This document shows, in pieces, positions 1-12,731 of a stretch of 64,000 nucleotides of DNA. The notes beneath the pieces were generated by a model. It searched no databases, was not told the DNA's origin, and was given only the letters and a program-made list of their open reading frames with translations. Made by a program: the position numbers and the translations under genes. Source of the stretch: Eragrostis nindensis (taxonomy: Eukaryota > Streptophyta > Magnoliopsida > Poales > Poaceae); the NCBI GenBank assembly GCA_012490785.1, contig JAAXCT010001904.1, positions 50,603 to 114,602 on the forward strand, in the 5' to 3' direction. Each line of letters starts with the position of its first letter. Position 1 is the first letter of the stretch.

Positions 1-129
1 GCCGGCATGCTGCGCTCGACCACCTCGTTGCCCCGGCTCCCACGCCGTCAAGCCATCGAGGTCCACTCCCCTGTTGCCACCAAATCGAGGTCTGCCGCCA
101 CCAAATCGACGACTGCCCCGCAGCCAAAT

Positions 130-880
130 CGACGACTCCACCACCCCGGGAATTGAATCGGGCGGTGCGTGGGCGGGCGCGCGTCGAGCAAGACGCGGCG
201 GCGCGGGCACGCGTGGCGCGGGAGCAGGTGGGGGCCGGGGCGAGTGGGCGGGCGCGCGGAGCAGGGCGGAGGCCGGGGCGCGGGCACGCGGAGCAGCGCT
301 CGGCGGCGCGTGGACGGGCGCGCGCGCGGGGCGAGCGCGGCGGCGCTCGGGCGGGCGCGCGGGCGGGGCGAGCGCGGCGGCGCGTGGGCGGGCGCGCGGA
401 GCAGGGCGGAGGCCTGGGCGCGGTCACGCGTTGCGCGTCCGCGTCAGCTGCGCGCGGCCGCGTGGGCGGGCGCGCACGGCGAGCGCGGTGGCGCGTGGGC
501 GGCGCGCGGAGCAGGGCGAGGCCGGGGCGCGGCCACGCTCGGCGCGGCATCGGAGCAGGGCGCGGGCACGCGCGGCGCGGCATCGGAGCAGCGCGCGGCG
601 GCGCTTGGGCGGGCGCGCACGGCGAGCGCGGTGGCGCGTTTTCGGGCGCGCGGATCAGGGCGGAGGCCGGGGTTCGGGCACGCGCGGCGCGGCCGCGGAG
701 CAGCGCGCGCTCGGCGCTTGGGCGGGCACTCACGGCGAGTCGCGGTGGCGCGTGGACGGGCGCGCGGAGCAGGGCGGAGGCCGGGGCGCGGGCACCCGCG
801 CGCGGCCGCGGAGCAGCGCGCGGCACGCGGGCGGGCGCGCGCGGGCGAGCGCCTGGCGACGATTGCCTCTCGAAATGCGG
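130..880. repeat. GC-rich degenerate minisatellite
   Basis: Very GC-rich block built from an irregularly repeated module: a GCGTGGGCGGGCGCGC-like core, then a GGAGCAGGGCGGAGGCCGGGG-like segment and a GGGCACGCG-like segment. The core recurs near 161, 244, 307, 381, 461, 600 and 715, so spacing varies from about 60 to 140 bases. All frames stay open because stop codons are rare at this composition, and the products are Arg/Ala/Gly-rich with no recognisable domain, so I do not call a gene. It could be an expanded GC-rich first exon or CpG-rich promoter of a gene lying off the left edge. Confidence 0.6.
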
Positions 881-1107
881 TGGCTGTTGGAGTTCTTGAA
901 ATCTGCATCTTCAACCTGAGAGGCAATCCTCTATTTGCATCTGGAAATTGCCTCTCTCCTTTGTTGGAGTCAGTCTGATTGATGCTAGATAGCAGTACTC
1001 ATTATAATAGGCGATAATTAGGAGTCCAGTCGATGGATCGAATAAAGGGTACTGCTAGTGGAACATGAATGGCCTCAAATGATGACGATTCATTGTCAGA
1101 ATTGCTT

Positions 1108-1138
<31 letters not shown>

Positions 1139-4100
1139 TTCCTTTTGAAAGAAAGATCGTTGTCAGTGATGTTCTGCCTGGCGCGCCAACCATTGCAAGG
1201 ATGCTTGGATTGAGCCAGGAGACGAGATTCTCTCGTGCTCCATCGATCGATTAGCTTTATTTTTGCGAGTAGTACTATCTCTTGGGAGAACAAAAATAAA
1301 TGAAATCCGCCAGGCATCCTAGTGGAAAGGAGTGCAGATATCATACATTAATTTCGATTTCATGCACTATTTTAATATTTTAATTTCGATTTCATGCACT
1401 ATTTTAATATTTTTTAAAAAAAAATTCTGAAGGAGCTAGCTCCATCAAATTGACCTCGTCATTAGGACGCTATATACTTAGCCGATGAATGATGGATTCT
1501 GACGCGGATGTCCGTCCATTCATTCACAACCGCATGCACCAGGCCTGAATTGTCCATCTCATCGCGTCACGCGGCAGGTATGCTAATTATGTACTGTACT
1601 ACTCGTAGTGCGCCATTAACCTGGCTAATACTAATATGCATTCTACTAGAAGCAACACAAGAGTTTAACCTGGCTAATACTAATATGCTTCGGCTGTGTA
1701 TAGAACAGTGGATGAGTAGTACCTTGTAAGGTCTTTTCTAGGGTCTTTTTTTAGGTCTACGACCTGTGTAAACTGCTCTGTACAGTACTAACTCTTTTAT
1801 TAATGAAAAACAAAAAATAGGTAGGGGACTCCCCTGCCGACTTCTGCTCAAAAAAGAGATTACTCGTTATTAAGCACGCCATTCCGGAGATCAGTCATCA
1901 CAATTAATTTGAACTTGTTGCTATGAATTATAATTGGACGGATGGCAGAGTGGCAGTGGGAGGCCGTCGATTTATAGATATCATGATATTATATATTGTG
2001 CTCCTAGAGTTGCCATCACATCCAGTTGCATATAATAACAGTCGCCCTCTATCAATCCGCTTCACTTAGTTATTACTCGTAGCTTGGTGGGATAGATGAC
2101 CAATTTAGACCATGCGAATATACACGTTATTCCAATGGAGAAATTATCTTGTTCATGAATGAAATGAATTACTTCTGGTTGTGAAGGGGCGCCTCTGATT
2201 GAGAAAAAGCAGAGCCTGCCGTATCACTCAAGCTGAGGTCTCTATCAATCTCACGATAGGCACGACTTGACTTGTCGCTAGCCACCACGACCGTCCACTT
2301 CCACGATACTATGCATGTGTCAGTGCTGTACATCTGTACACACGCGGTAGATGCGCTTGGAATTGGAAATAACCATTCACGTCACATACGCTACAGCTGT
2401 ACTGAAACGTATTGCACTACCCCATGACCCGATAAGAGGAATACTTGCTTGCTCAAGAACTAAATGCTACGACGTGTACATTAGCTATGTACTCTGCCAC
2501 TTCGAATACGAAAAATGTTCATACTTAACCATTGCTGCCTTAAACAACGTACGGCACCGCAGTAGATGAGACCTCTGGATACAAATGCTACTGTGGCTAA
2601 GTATGCTTTGATCGTTGACAACAGGAGAAGCTGGTGCTGACCTGGCAAGCCAATACGTGGTGCAAGAGGGAGGGAGGCCGTGTAACATGGGATGCCCCTC
2701 TGCTGCAGGGCATGTCTGTCTGTCCCTCTGTCTCTGGAACATGGATGGCTACAGCATCTCTTATCCGTCTCGCCGGCTCTACACCACCCTTGCATAATAA
2801 TCTCTTTCCTCCTCATCCCTACTCTCCTAAATTGCTCGAAAAAAATTATTCTCTTAATCGTTAAGCATAACATCGGCCATGATCGTCGTTATGCTTGCTT
2901 CCTTATTACACCTTGCTTGGCCTCAAAGCATCAACAACTTTCTTAAGTGTATGGAGGAAATTATGCACCCTATGATCGATATACGAAATCATGCACTCTA
3001 TATGATTAATTCCATGTGCAATTGCAATTTTTATGACGATTCTCTCAACAATTCCTATATCATCATGCATATAGAAGTTCGATAAACCTATGTTTTCCTT
3101 GTTGCCAAACCAAAAGCTTAAAACAGTACGAAATCACTTGGTAGCAAAGACGGTGTTCCATTATACTGGTTCGGCACTTGTGCTGAATTTTTATTCCATG
3201 ACGTTGCTTAGCTCAAAGAAATCGGAGTACTTATCCAGCTATCAATATTACCGGTGTACGTATCCCGCTGTTGTACTTGTTTCTATTAGATTAGACGCAG
3301 ATGAAACAAGACTAATCAACACAATTTGGTAGAATGGATTAGTACGATGTCTTACTTGTCCGTTTAGAGAGTGATGAGTATAAAGGACGAGGGGGTTTAA
3401 TAATGACATAATTAGGGATATGATGGTGCAACGACCTGATTAGGTTAGGTATAACTGATGCAAGCAGCCCTGTAAGCAGTTGGTTGTCACTGGGCCAAGC
3501 CATATCGTGCCATGCCGATTGCCAATGCCATTGCCAGGCATTCAAGGGTTCCCACTCCAAATGATAATTCAAGAAGACTTTAATCAGTTTCAGCCAGATA
3601 ATCCAGACTCACCCTGCTGAGCACCTGAAATGAAAAATAACAATATTCCTTTTCAACTAGATACTTTGAAAGTCAACTCAACACATAATATGATTGCAAC
3701 ATGAGAAATTCGTTTGGTGTTTCTTGGATTTGGATGGCCTTCACTGATTGAACCGTGTGCTGCTGCGTCAGCCATAGAACAGCGCAACTAGAGTGGACCG
3801 GCTGGCATTCCGATCCGAACGCGCGGCGCCGCGTCTGCCAAAGAAAAAGAAAACGCCCCCACTTTTGACGCGCTCGACGGCAACGAAACCACGGGGACCT
3901 CCCAATCATGTGCTTATGTGTTTTTCCGGGTCCGACACGATGACACAGTACCTGTTTTAGTTGCAGCTCTGATCGGACTCAATGGGGTACCATACCAACA
4001 TCAACGAAATAGCTCTTCACATGCGACCACCGGCCTGCTCTGCTCATCCGCTGTGAAGCTGACCAACCTTCGCCACAAGCTAGCTGAGTCACCCCCGCGG

Positions 4101-4546
4101 CAACGAAATTTTCTGTTGCACTAGATCTGACACAAGGCCATACCCGTTTGATGATGGTACACGTATTCAGCAACAATGTAACAAGTGATAATGCAGGCAC
4201 GAACAAATACGTCAAACAGACACAGTAAACTTGCTCATGCGAAAGCACAGCGTCGACTTTTTCAAGGTAAACTAAAAGAGTGCACGGTGGTTATAAATAA
4301 AGCATTGACCAAGGATAACTACAAGCTACAAACAAGGTAGATTGCTGCATTTCATTCACCCAGCGATCGGACCACAGAAAAAACTATCCAAGTTTTGTCA
4401 CCAACTAAAATTCGAGTTTTTCAGTACTGCAATAGTATACCAGCATGTAATAGACTCCATATGGCTCCCTCCTTCGACTATGTGAGTTGCTATGTCGACA
4501 AACTATTATTATTCATGGAGATGCTCGGTGCCAGTGCTCCCTTCCC
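881..4546. other. No gene seen; poly-C tract and short direct repeats
   Basis: I see no supportable coding gene here. It holds a run of 30 C (1109-1138), a 32-base unit repeated twice in tandem (about 1350-1413), and a 21-base direct repeat (1619-1639 and 1668-1688). The short open frames have no domain, codon bias or splice context. The part nearest 4546 is presumably 3' flank of the minus-strand SRO gene. Confidence 0.6.
1109..1138. repeat. Poly-C tract (30 C)
   Basis: Uninterrupted run of 30 cytosines, seen directly. A poly-C/poly-G tract of this length is G-quadruplex-prone and its exact length is error-prone in sequencing. Confidence 0.95.
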
Positions 4547-7501
4547 TTACAAGGCTCTTGGTGATTCACCTGCTGCCGTCGGTGGACGCTGCAAAGGTCA
4601 CCATCACTAGTCAGCGCATACATCACACTTACAATTTGAACATCACTAAATGGCAATACCGTGTTCCACAAAATGTAAACGTATAGAAAACGTAAGCTTC
4701 AATAACAGATAACTACAACTCCTGTGCTTATTATAAAACCAAGATGTAATATGCCACCCTTTGGAAAATATCATAGAATCGATTCATGATCTGAGTTCAT
4801 GGATTATTTGAAACAATAAATACACCAGAGGGAATGTTAGTGCAATGGAAAAGAAAGATACCTTCTGCTGAAGCCTCAATACCGTAGAAACCAGTAGCTT
4901 ATCGCCAACTATCTTCCTCATCCGTATCACTAGTTCAGGCCTGCTTATCTTTTTCCTCTATTTCAAATTAAGATGCAGACCACGGTAAGCATGTAGTTAA
5001 GCACATTGAATGCAATAGGAGATCTGAAAATGGAGCAGAATATTAAGAACCTTGAATTCTTCGTAGAATCGAAGGACCAAGTCCATGTGAGAACGAGGCA
5101 CTTTCGTGGAAAGGGCAGCGAAAAGCATTGAAAAGGGCATCCAGGGTGAGGAGGGAGCCCTCGGAGCATGGCCGAACATAGGTGCTTGTGGCTGAAGAGC
5201 TGAAGACGCCAAGTTTTGGAAGCCATCACCCTGAACGAAACAAACCAGAAAATGAGAAGCTGGAAATTACAAGGAAATTGCCAATAAAGTCAAGGCTCAT
5301 CTGGACTGAGCCATTACATCAACTATTCAACTATAAATCAGCTTGTAGACAGCATACCAATTTTACAATTTCAAGACACAAAGGGGAGTTGGGCTCAAAG
5401 GGTTTCAATCCAAGTCAATGATTCTAATATAGTTCTCATCTACAACTGAAGGAAATGGATAAGAACCAAAAAAAAAAACACAGAACAAAGGACATGTTTT
5501 TGTCAAAATATTTTGGGACTAAACGAGAGCTACATAAATATCACTCCATCCTAACTTGAAAGGCACGCCCTTCCACAACATTCACTATACAACTATGTAG
5601 AGCAATATCACAAACAAAAATTAACAAGGGGGCATGGTAACACGATATTAGATTCCGAGCTATGGTCGACATGCCTTTGTACTGTATGATGTTATCGATA
5701 CGCATTCAAGTACTGTCTGTACCGAATTCACAGCATGCAGCACATACGATGCAACATGCATTACTCCATGAGAAAAATACTGCACGCTAAAACGGAGCTG
5801 TGAACAAAAGCGCAGCTGAACCATAAAAAGCATACCTTGGTTACACTGTCTGGTGACCCAGAATTTCTGGTCTCAGAAATGTTGGATGCGCTATCCTTTG
5901 AAACCAAATGTTCTGCGGTAGCACCAAATCAATTGTCACAGGCAAATAAGAAAACATAAAGGAAAAAATGGAACAGGAAAAAAATGATCCATATAGAGCA
6001 TAGATGTGTTTATGCACATCAAAGTACCTTTGGTCATGGGAGGTACTTTGATAATAACAGCATATTCAGCATAGATGTGTTTATGCACATTTGCATCCCA
6101 GATGACGTAATGATTTGGCTTTTGGAGGTCATCCACACCACTATCGAAACAACCATTGGTTGGCTGGAATTGCTTTGATCCGGGGTAAATAACCTCAACA
6201 TTGCCCATTATTACGCGGCATAACATCATTCTGATAATGCCATCCTCGTGAAATTCTGAATAGCTGGCACTGTAAATAAACATCAAGTAAGACTACAATT
6301 TTCTATCCAAAGAACTAAATAAGCTGTTACAATGAAGAAGCACATGAAAGAGGGGAATTGAAAACCTAGGAGAAAACAAAACGGTTGCAGATAATATACG
6401 AATAGGAGGACATAAACACAGATAGAGAAAGAATGTTTACCATGAAATCGAGCAGTTTGCGGGAGTAAGATGAGTCCCAACACCATAAATGGCCCTGCAC
6501 TGAGGTTTTGCAATTTGCAGAGCACCTCGCATCATCATCTCCTCCATAGCATGCCTTGAGCAAGGAAGCCATGCATAACGCACATTTGCATTCCCACGGA
6601 GACTTTTGATTGCTTCTACTTCCTTCTGGAAAAGACTAGAACGAACTTGCTCTTGCTGATCTAGCAATGGTGTTCTATAGATGCCAATAATATCTTTTCC
6701 ACTAAAAGGCTTGCCTAACCCTTTCAGTAATAAATTCTGCACTGTTGAGTCAACTTGCAGACCACTATTTTGCTTTTCGGTATTACCTTGCATGATTCCA
6801 CTAGAATTCAAAAACACTGAAGGATGTGATTTATTTTCACCAATAGCTTCATCAGGGTTGTTATGTGCTTTTGATTTTTCCTCCGATGTATGGTTGATAG
6901 TCTTATCATGAGAAACTACTTCACCAACAGACGCTGAACTTGAGCTTTCAGCTACACTTGTCGACACCTCAGCAAGATCATCAGCTTCACCATTGTCATG
7001 CTGAGATGTGTACAACCCAGCAGATAAATCTGGAAAGAAGGATTTTCCATTATCATCAACCCATGCTATTGGGTTGTTTATGGTCATCCCATAATCCAGG
7101 CAAACCATGTGAACAAAGTCCAACAGGATGTGCTTGTTCTGGAACACAGCTGTAGTAATTGACCTCTTCAATTGAAAGTCACGCTGCGCCAGATTGACAA
7201 TATCCTCTGGAAAATCACTCCAGTCACCATGTTGGTACAAAAGCACACGCACAGGCAACCCACTTGTCTTAAAGTTCCGATATAACTCCAGTATACCGCC
7301 ATTCCCACAGGAAGCCATTTTAGTTTTCTTATTACATTGAGCTCCATAGTCAAAAGTCACAGGATGTTTCTTTGCATCACGCTGAGAGAACACCACAGGA
7401 TCATTGGCTTTTGTACCCTCTGTAACAGTCTCATGCTTTCTCTTGCGAGCAGTAGCTTTCAGCACATGGTCACCCAATGCCATTACGTTCCTCTGTTCCA
7501 T
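4547..7501 (-). CDS. RCD1/SRO-type protein (WWE, PARP-like, RST), six exons
   Basis: Similar to RADICAL-INDUCED CELL DEATH1, a nuclear plant protein that binds transcription factors through its RST domain and acts in stress and ROS responses. Exons on the minus strand, high to low: 7501-6441, 6269-6028, 5912-5836, 5230-5051, 4957-4862, 4588-4547. All junctions are GT-AG and phases agree, giving 565 residues against 589 for Arabidopsis RCD1. Residues about 68-158 are the WWE domain (GDWSDFP, LDFVHM, NNPIAWVDDNGKSFFP). About 265-435 are the PARP-like fold (AIYGVGTHLTPANC, YSEFHEDG, CRVIMGNVE, PNHYVIWD, YAEYAVIIKVP). About 483-545 are RST (SPWMPFSMLFAALS, YEEFK, then KISRPELVIRMRKIVGDKLL). A basic KARKRKHE-like stretch near the N-terminus is a plausible nuclear signal. 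The start is the first ATG ahead of the conserved region. The last exon (13 residues) is the least certain. The SRO family generally lacks PARP catalytic activity, and I infer the same here. Confidence 0.9.
6020..6091. repeat. Inverted and direct repeats at the SRO exon 2 donor
   Basis: A 10-base inverted repeat, CAAAGTACCT and AGGTACTTTG, brackets the exon 2 splice donor (exon end 6028, GT at 6027-6026). A 22-base direct repeat lies on either side (about 5999-6020 and 6070-6091): one copy is coding, the other is at the start of the intron. The donor could therefore sit in an RNA hairpin; an effect on splicing is inference. Confidence 0.6.
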
Positions 7502-9990
7502 TTCTTTTACAAAGACTCAACCCGAACCAGGTAATTTTGTTTACAGATTTATTACACTACTAAGTCAAAACAGTTAGCTTAATCTAGCTAATGACACCTA
7601 GATCCTGATAGCATAAAAATTAACTCCAAAAGTAGCCACGCTATCCACAAGAGTAAGGGTAATGGACCTGAGACAAGAAATGGAACAAAAGAAGAAGAAT
7701 AAAAATGACTTGAAAATATATAAACGTAGGACAGAAACGGCAGACAAAAGGAAAGCATAGCGCAAAAAAACAAGGAAACACATTGCACAACCAATCTAAT
7801 ATGTTTCCCTTTTTGACACATTATTGCTAGTGCTATAAGGAATTAACAGATTTTCCCAATGCTCACATTGCTTCCATTCCATCTGTAAAACTTTATAAAT
7901 TTTAATTCAGTCACAGGGAATTTTCTTACTCAAGTTGATAAATCAGTAAATCAATTCTTTACCCCACGCAGAGTAGAACTGTGTGCGCGCGAGCTTCACA
8001 TGACCTCTCTGGACACTGCCGCCAGTGGTATGGCTGTTGCATCCACACAATGAGGCAGCAGCAGACAATAACAGAGACACAGCTGGTGCAACAAATATTA
8101 GCAGCTTGTCTGGGCTGTAAAAGACCATCTTGTCTTTGGCTCTTCTCTGTGGCCATTGCCTATGACATGGAAAGTGAGACCACAGAAAGCAGCATATCAT
8201 CAAGAGCCTCAAACATAGATGGATTTGACTCCCGAGGCCCTGATGCGCAAAGCTTTTTTGTTCTTATTAGGCAAGAAGCGTAACATTAAATATAAAGTTT
8301 CCAATGCTTGTCAAGCAATCATGCACTACTTTGCTACTTAACAGACATGCACGGTCAAAGCAGTCGTAATTGATTTTCATTAGTTGTTACGTTAAATGGA
8401 AAGTATATCTCAATTCCATTTCATTGGAAACTATCTTTCAGAAATTTCTTACGTTACTAAGTACAAACTCAGTTTAGGTCATACGCTTGATGCGAGTTGA
8501 AAAAAAAAATGTACCCTACGACAAAAGGGCTGGAGACGGTGGACTTTACGCAAAGTAAAATGTAATAAATGCTAAGCATCTCTTAGAACGAACGAATAAT
8601 ATGCACAATCATAAGGTTTCGCTGAGGCCTTTGGGGGCATAATTCTGTTTTCTGTTCACCTGTTTTGGTCAGCAAACCAAAGAATTTTATCTAGAATGCA
8701 ATCTTCATTCTACTGTGGATAGACAACAAATGCGTGAAAAGTCCTTAAATGACTGCACGACAAACTATCATCGTAGAGGACTGTTCGAAAATTTCTTACG
8801 TTACTACTACTAACTCAGTTTAGCTCATATGCTTGACGCGTGTTACAAAAAACATGTAACGTACGACAAAAGGGTCACTTAATAAGGTAGAGGTTAAGCG
8901 AGTACCAAGCAATCAACGCTACGTGGCTCTTGGAACGAACGAATAACATGCACAATCATAAGGTGTCACTGAGGCCTCTTTGCTGTTCAACTGCTTGGGT
9001 CAGCAAACCGAAGAATTTTATCTAGAAAAAATGCAATCTCCATTCTATGATGGATATTGGATAGACAGCAAACGCGTGACAAGTCCTGAAATGTCTGCAC
9101 GACAAACACACACGACATCAAGGCTATAGTACTAGCCCTAATAAACACTAGAACATCATTTCCATCGCGCATCGTGGTCCGATCAGTCCGAATTTCGATC
9201 CGGAAGTGAAGCACAACATCATCAACAATAGATCAAGCTAAATCAAAGCGCAAGCACCAAAGTAATACAAGGGAATTGATCATACTACATGCATATAGCA
9301 ATCAGGAAGTAAAATTCCGAAGAAGCATGAGTCGAGAGGCAGTAGTACCGGTGGTAGATCATCGCCGGCGAGCTGCAGCTAAGGAATTAGTGGTACGATG
9401 CACTCCGACCACAACAGAGAGATACTCTAGATAGGTAGATAGATCAGGCAGGCTGAGCAGGGGCTGTGGGTGGAATCAAGCGGGTCGAGTAGATAAGGGT
9501 AGCCCCGTCCGCCTTTTTTAGGGTGGTGCGCGCCACGCGACTGCCGCCGGCGTGGTGGTGCTGCTCGTCGTTCCTGTGGGTTGGCTCCTGCCTGCGGCTT
9601 TCCCCTTCCTCCTGTTCCGTTTCCGGTGGGCGAGAGAAGAGAGAGCAGAGCAGAGCGAGGAGGCCACGGGGTGCGTGCCGGTGTACATGTAGCGCCAGGC
9701 CGACAGGCGGGCGCAGATCTGACCGTCCGCTTGGTTCTGTGGGCGAAATCGGGCGGTTGGGTGGGAACCTGGGGTGCGCCAGAGGATTCTTTGTGGACCG
9801 GTTTGGTATGAGAGGTTTCTTGGGGAGGGGGGCGTGGACTTGGCGTTCCACCGCTGACGTGGTGGGTCTCCCTCTCTCTCTTGTCCTCGTCTTCAAAAGC
9901 ATTTTTCTATTCTTTTTTAATTTCTCGATTTGACAGGTACTTTTGGTCCATCCATGTGGTACGACCTTGTTTTTCTGCTTCTTACTCCCA
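7502..9990 (-). promoter_or_regulatory. Probable 5' leader and promoter region of the SRO gene
   Basis: No coding gene was found between the SRO start codon and about 9990. The AT-rich part (7502-9420) is probably a 5' leader with an intron, and the GC-rich part (about 9480-9850) is probably the first non-coding exon and core promoter. This is inferred from composition and from the common intron-bearing leader of RCD1 genes; transcript ends cannot be seen. It contains the diverged duplication at 8441-9106. Confidence 0.4.
8441..9106. repeat. Diverged tandem duplication, about 320 bases twice
   Basis: Copy 1 (8441-8766) and copy 2 (8787-9106) share collinear blocks: a start around AAATTTCTTACGTTACTA, a middle with GAACGAACGAATAA and GCACAATCATAAGGT, then GTCAGCAAACC with AAGAATTTTATCTAGAA, and an end around TGCACGACAAAC. 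They differ by substitutions and small indels, so the duplication is old. It lies in the presumed 5' leader of the SRO gene. Confidence 0.8.
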
Positions 9991-12731
9991 CGACTAGTCA
10001 TGAGGTAAATTCACACCTTTTTTGGTTCCAGCTGGTGGAGAGAATGATTTTAGCTGCATCGAGATTGTTGTTTGGATAGGACAACCTAGTCTCGGAATCT
10101 ATGTCTGTTTACAAAAAGAAATATAGCGGTCGCCAAAGTGAAGGCGTCAACAACATACAATTATTACTTTGCCCGTACGTCTTTCTTTCTTTCTGTAGTA
10201 AACGGATGAACATGGTGTCATGCGTCTCTTGATTGGTGTTGCCTCTCGTATACAGTATGTTGGTGTATGATTTGGAGTCGTCGTGTACTTCCAGGCCGTC
10301 TTTCTCGGCCTGCTACGAACATTTGACCTGATACTTGGTGGGCCGGCCCATTATGTATAGCGGGAGGCGAGAGTAAATGGTCAGCCTTTTTTGTTTAGGG
10401 TAAATGGGTCTCAGCCTTTATACATAAAGTGGGCTGCCTCTCAGGTCCGTTCAGGGGGAATGAAAGAAGGGCCAAGCCCAAGAGGCGTTCTCTTCATTGT
10501 GAGAGGTTCGCCGCTAGTCCGTGCCCTCTCGACGAGATGAATGAAAAGGGAATCACCTACTAGGCTAGGCTACTACTTGGTTGATCGTCCTCGTCACTAG
10601 CCGACAGAGCCCCTGGCGCCCATGTCTCCACGTACGTAGTACGTACTCGATCGATCCCCACTCCCATCCATGACTGCTCGCTTCATTTGCATCTCTCCTC
10701 CCCCTCATTTACTATATATCTTGTCAAAGCATATACTAGTAATTCAGTCACTCGATCGTCACAGAAGATCATGACTCATGTATTTTATTACTAGTATATC
10801 ACATGTTCTCGTCCTTGACAAAAAATTGTCATGTTCTCTCTCCTCGAATAAAAAATTATCATGCATGTTCTCTTCTACAATATATATACAAAGTAGTAAA
10901 CTAATAATAAACTGGTCCTGGAACATGAACAGGTAGCCGCGTGCTATCCAACACAGTAGATAATGGAGATGGCCATATATATATAGTTGGGTACATGCAT
11001 GCTCAGCAATCTGAGATTATGTTTGTTCGTTTTGATATGCATATCCGTCAAAAGCTGCAAGCCCGCCGCCCACCCCACAGAGAAGATCGAAGGGGAGGGA
11101 GGGAGAGAGTGATGAATGAATGAAAACATTTGGTGGTGATTGGCTCCAACGTACGCTCTCCTACCGTGCCAGTTCCTTTGTCGCTTGATCCATCACATCA
11201 TCCCCCTGCCCACTTTCCATGTGCATGCCACCAAACACATCTATTAGTACTTGCATTTCCTGCCTATAGTAAATCTCTGTTATGCCTTAACTTGTACTTC
11301 TCGCTGATGTCTTTTTTGTTTTTCTTTTCTATGCAAATATATATAATACCAGGCTTGAAGGTGTCAGAAAATGCTAAATTCTGTCAACCTAATTAATAAA
11401 GTCACTTTACTCAGTCACATTAACCCATGGGTGCATCCTTGTTTTTTTTTCTTCTGATGTAAGTATTGATTAGTTGCGCATCCAGTTGTATCATTCAGCA
11501 AATCAAAACCAATCGCCTTGAACTCTGTCATTATTTAGGGCAAGGAAAAAAGCTTTTTCGTTTGACTTGTGTTTTATGTATTTTACACACGGCGGGAGCG
11601 GTTGGTTCATGAATCAAAAGTAATCATAAAATGTGCGTGTGCTCATAGGAGAAAGCGGCTGCACAAAGTTGGTTAAACTGAAACCCAAAGTAGAACTGCA
11701 TATATGCATATAGCGCAAAGCACAAACAGAATCATTTCTTAAGAAAACTTTGACCATCTACTTGGAACTCGGTCTTAACATGTAACAGTATAAAAGGTTA
11801 TATTGATGGTTCAAGTGTGCACATTTTGATAGTAGTAATTCAAAACACCACAAATTTTGTGATCGAATGGACTAAAAGATAAGTCACATGATCATGTAGC
11901 TGGCAAAATCCAACCCCCAAAATAACAGTCCTACTCAACTGCCCCCACAAACATGCATTTCAATTCTGAAGCGCGCTTCCAGCAGCCTTCCAACAGTATA
12001 CAATATTCTCTGAAATTGTCCTAACGATCGATCGGGTGCTAGCTAGCTATCGACCGATATTATTGTACATTGATGTCGAGACTATTCTAGCTAAAAAGTT
12101 ATCACAACTCACGCAACCGAAAACGAAGGTGATCCATGGAAGAAGGTGGAAGAAAGGGAGGAAGTCGCCAGGCCAACAAATGAGGTAAAGGTTGCCCTAC
12201 TGCATCTCTCTCTCTCTCTCTCATAAGTGCCACCAAGTCCCTGTCCCCTTGTCGTTTTCCTCTCCTTCCCTCTCTCGCCGAAGAGAGAGAGAGGGGAAAG
12301 GAAAAGGCCATCACAGTACATCAATCCTGAGCTGCCAGCAGAGAGAAGATGGATGGATGAAAAGCCACCGTCGCCTCTTGTGGCGCATCCAGTCTCCGTG
12401 GACTGTGGTGCCATAAGCTGCCCACAGTCAGTATGAACAGTTGCCGAAACTGTAGCCGGTGTCCAAATAAATACAGATCGCTTGGTCTCACCTCAAGCCT
12501 GTGACGGAAAAGACACACTCCTTCCTACTAGAATCTAAAAACATCCCATCCACTTCTTCTCATATGCTCATCATGTGGGAGCAAGCAAGCAGCGTCCGTG
12601 TATGAGCTACTACTATATAGCAGTGACTGTGTATATATGTACATCGAATCCATCGAGTCACTGACTGCAGGGTGGCTATTAGCTAGCCATATCAGGTCGT
12701 AGTGGAAAGTAGAAAGAGTGAGCTCGCCACT
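9991..12731. other. Intergenic region between SRO and WRKY; no gene seen
   Basis: This divergent intergenic space shows no supportable gene. A GGGCCGGCCC palindrome lies near 10343, CT-rich runs near 12210-12290 and a TATATA box at about 12614-12619. The TATA box fits the plus-strand WRKY gene starting at 12732. Confidence 0.5.

Noticed and set aside
48..978. Overlapping long open frames in the GC-rich block on both strands
   Set aside because: They overlap in several frames, encode only Arg/Ala/Gly-rich low-complexity sequence, and exist because the composition almost excludes stops.
2481..2873. 130-residue minus-strand frame
   Set aside because: No domain, no splice context, ordinary composition for an open frame by chance.
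12702..12731. Upstream GTG start for the WRKY gene
   Set aside because: Nuclear plant genes start at ATG; the next in-frame ATG (12732) has a good context.
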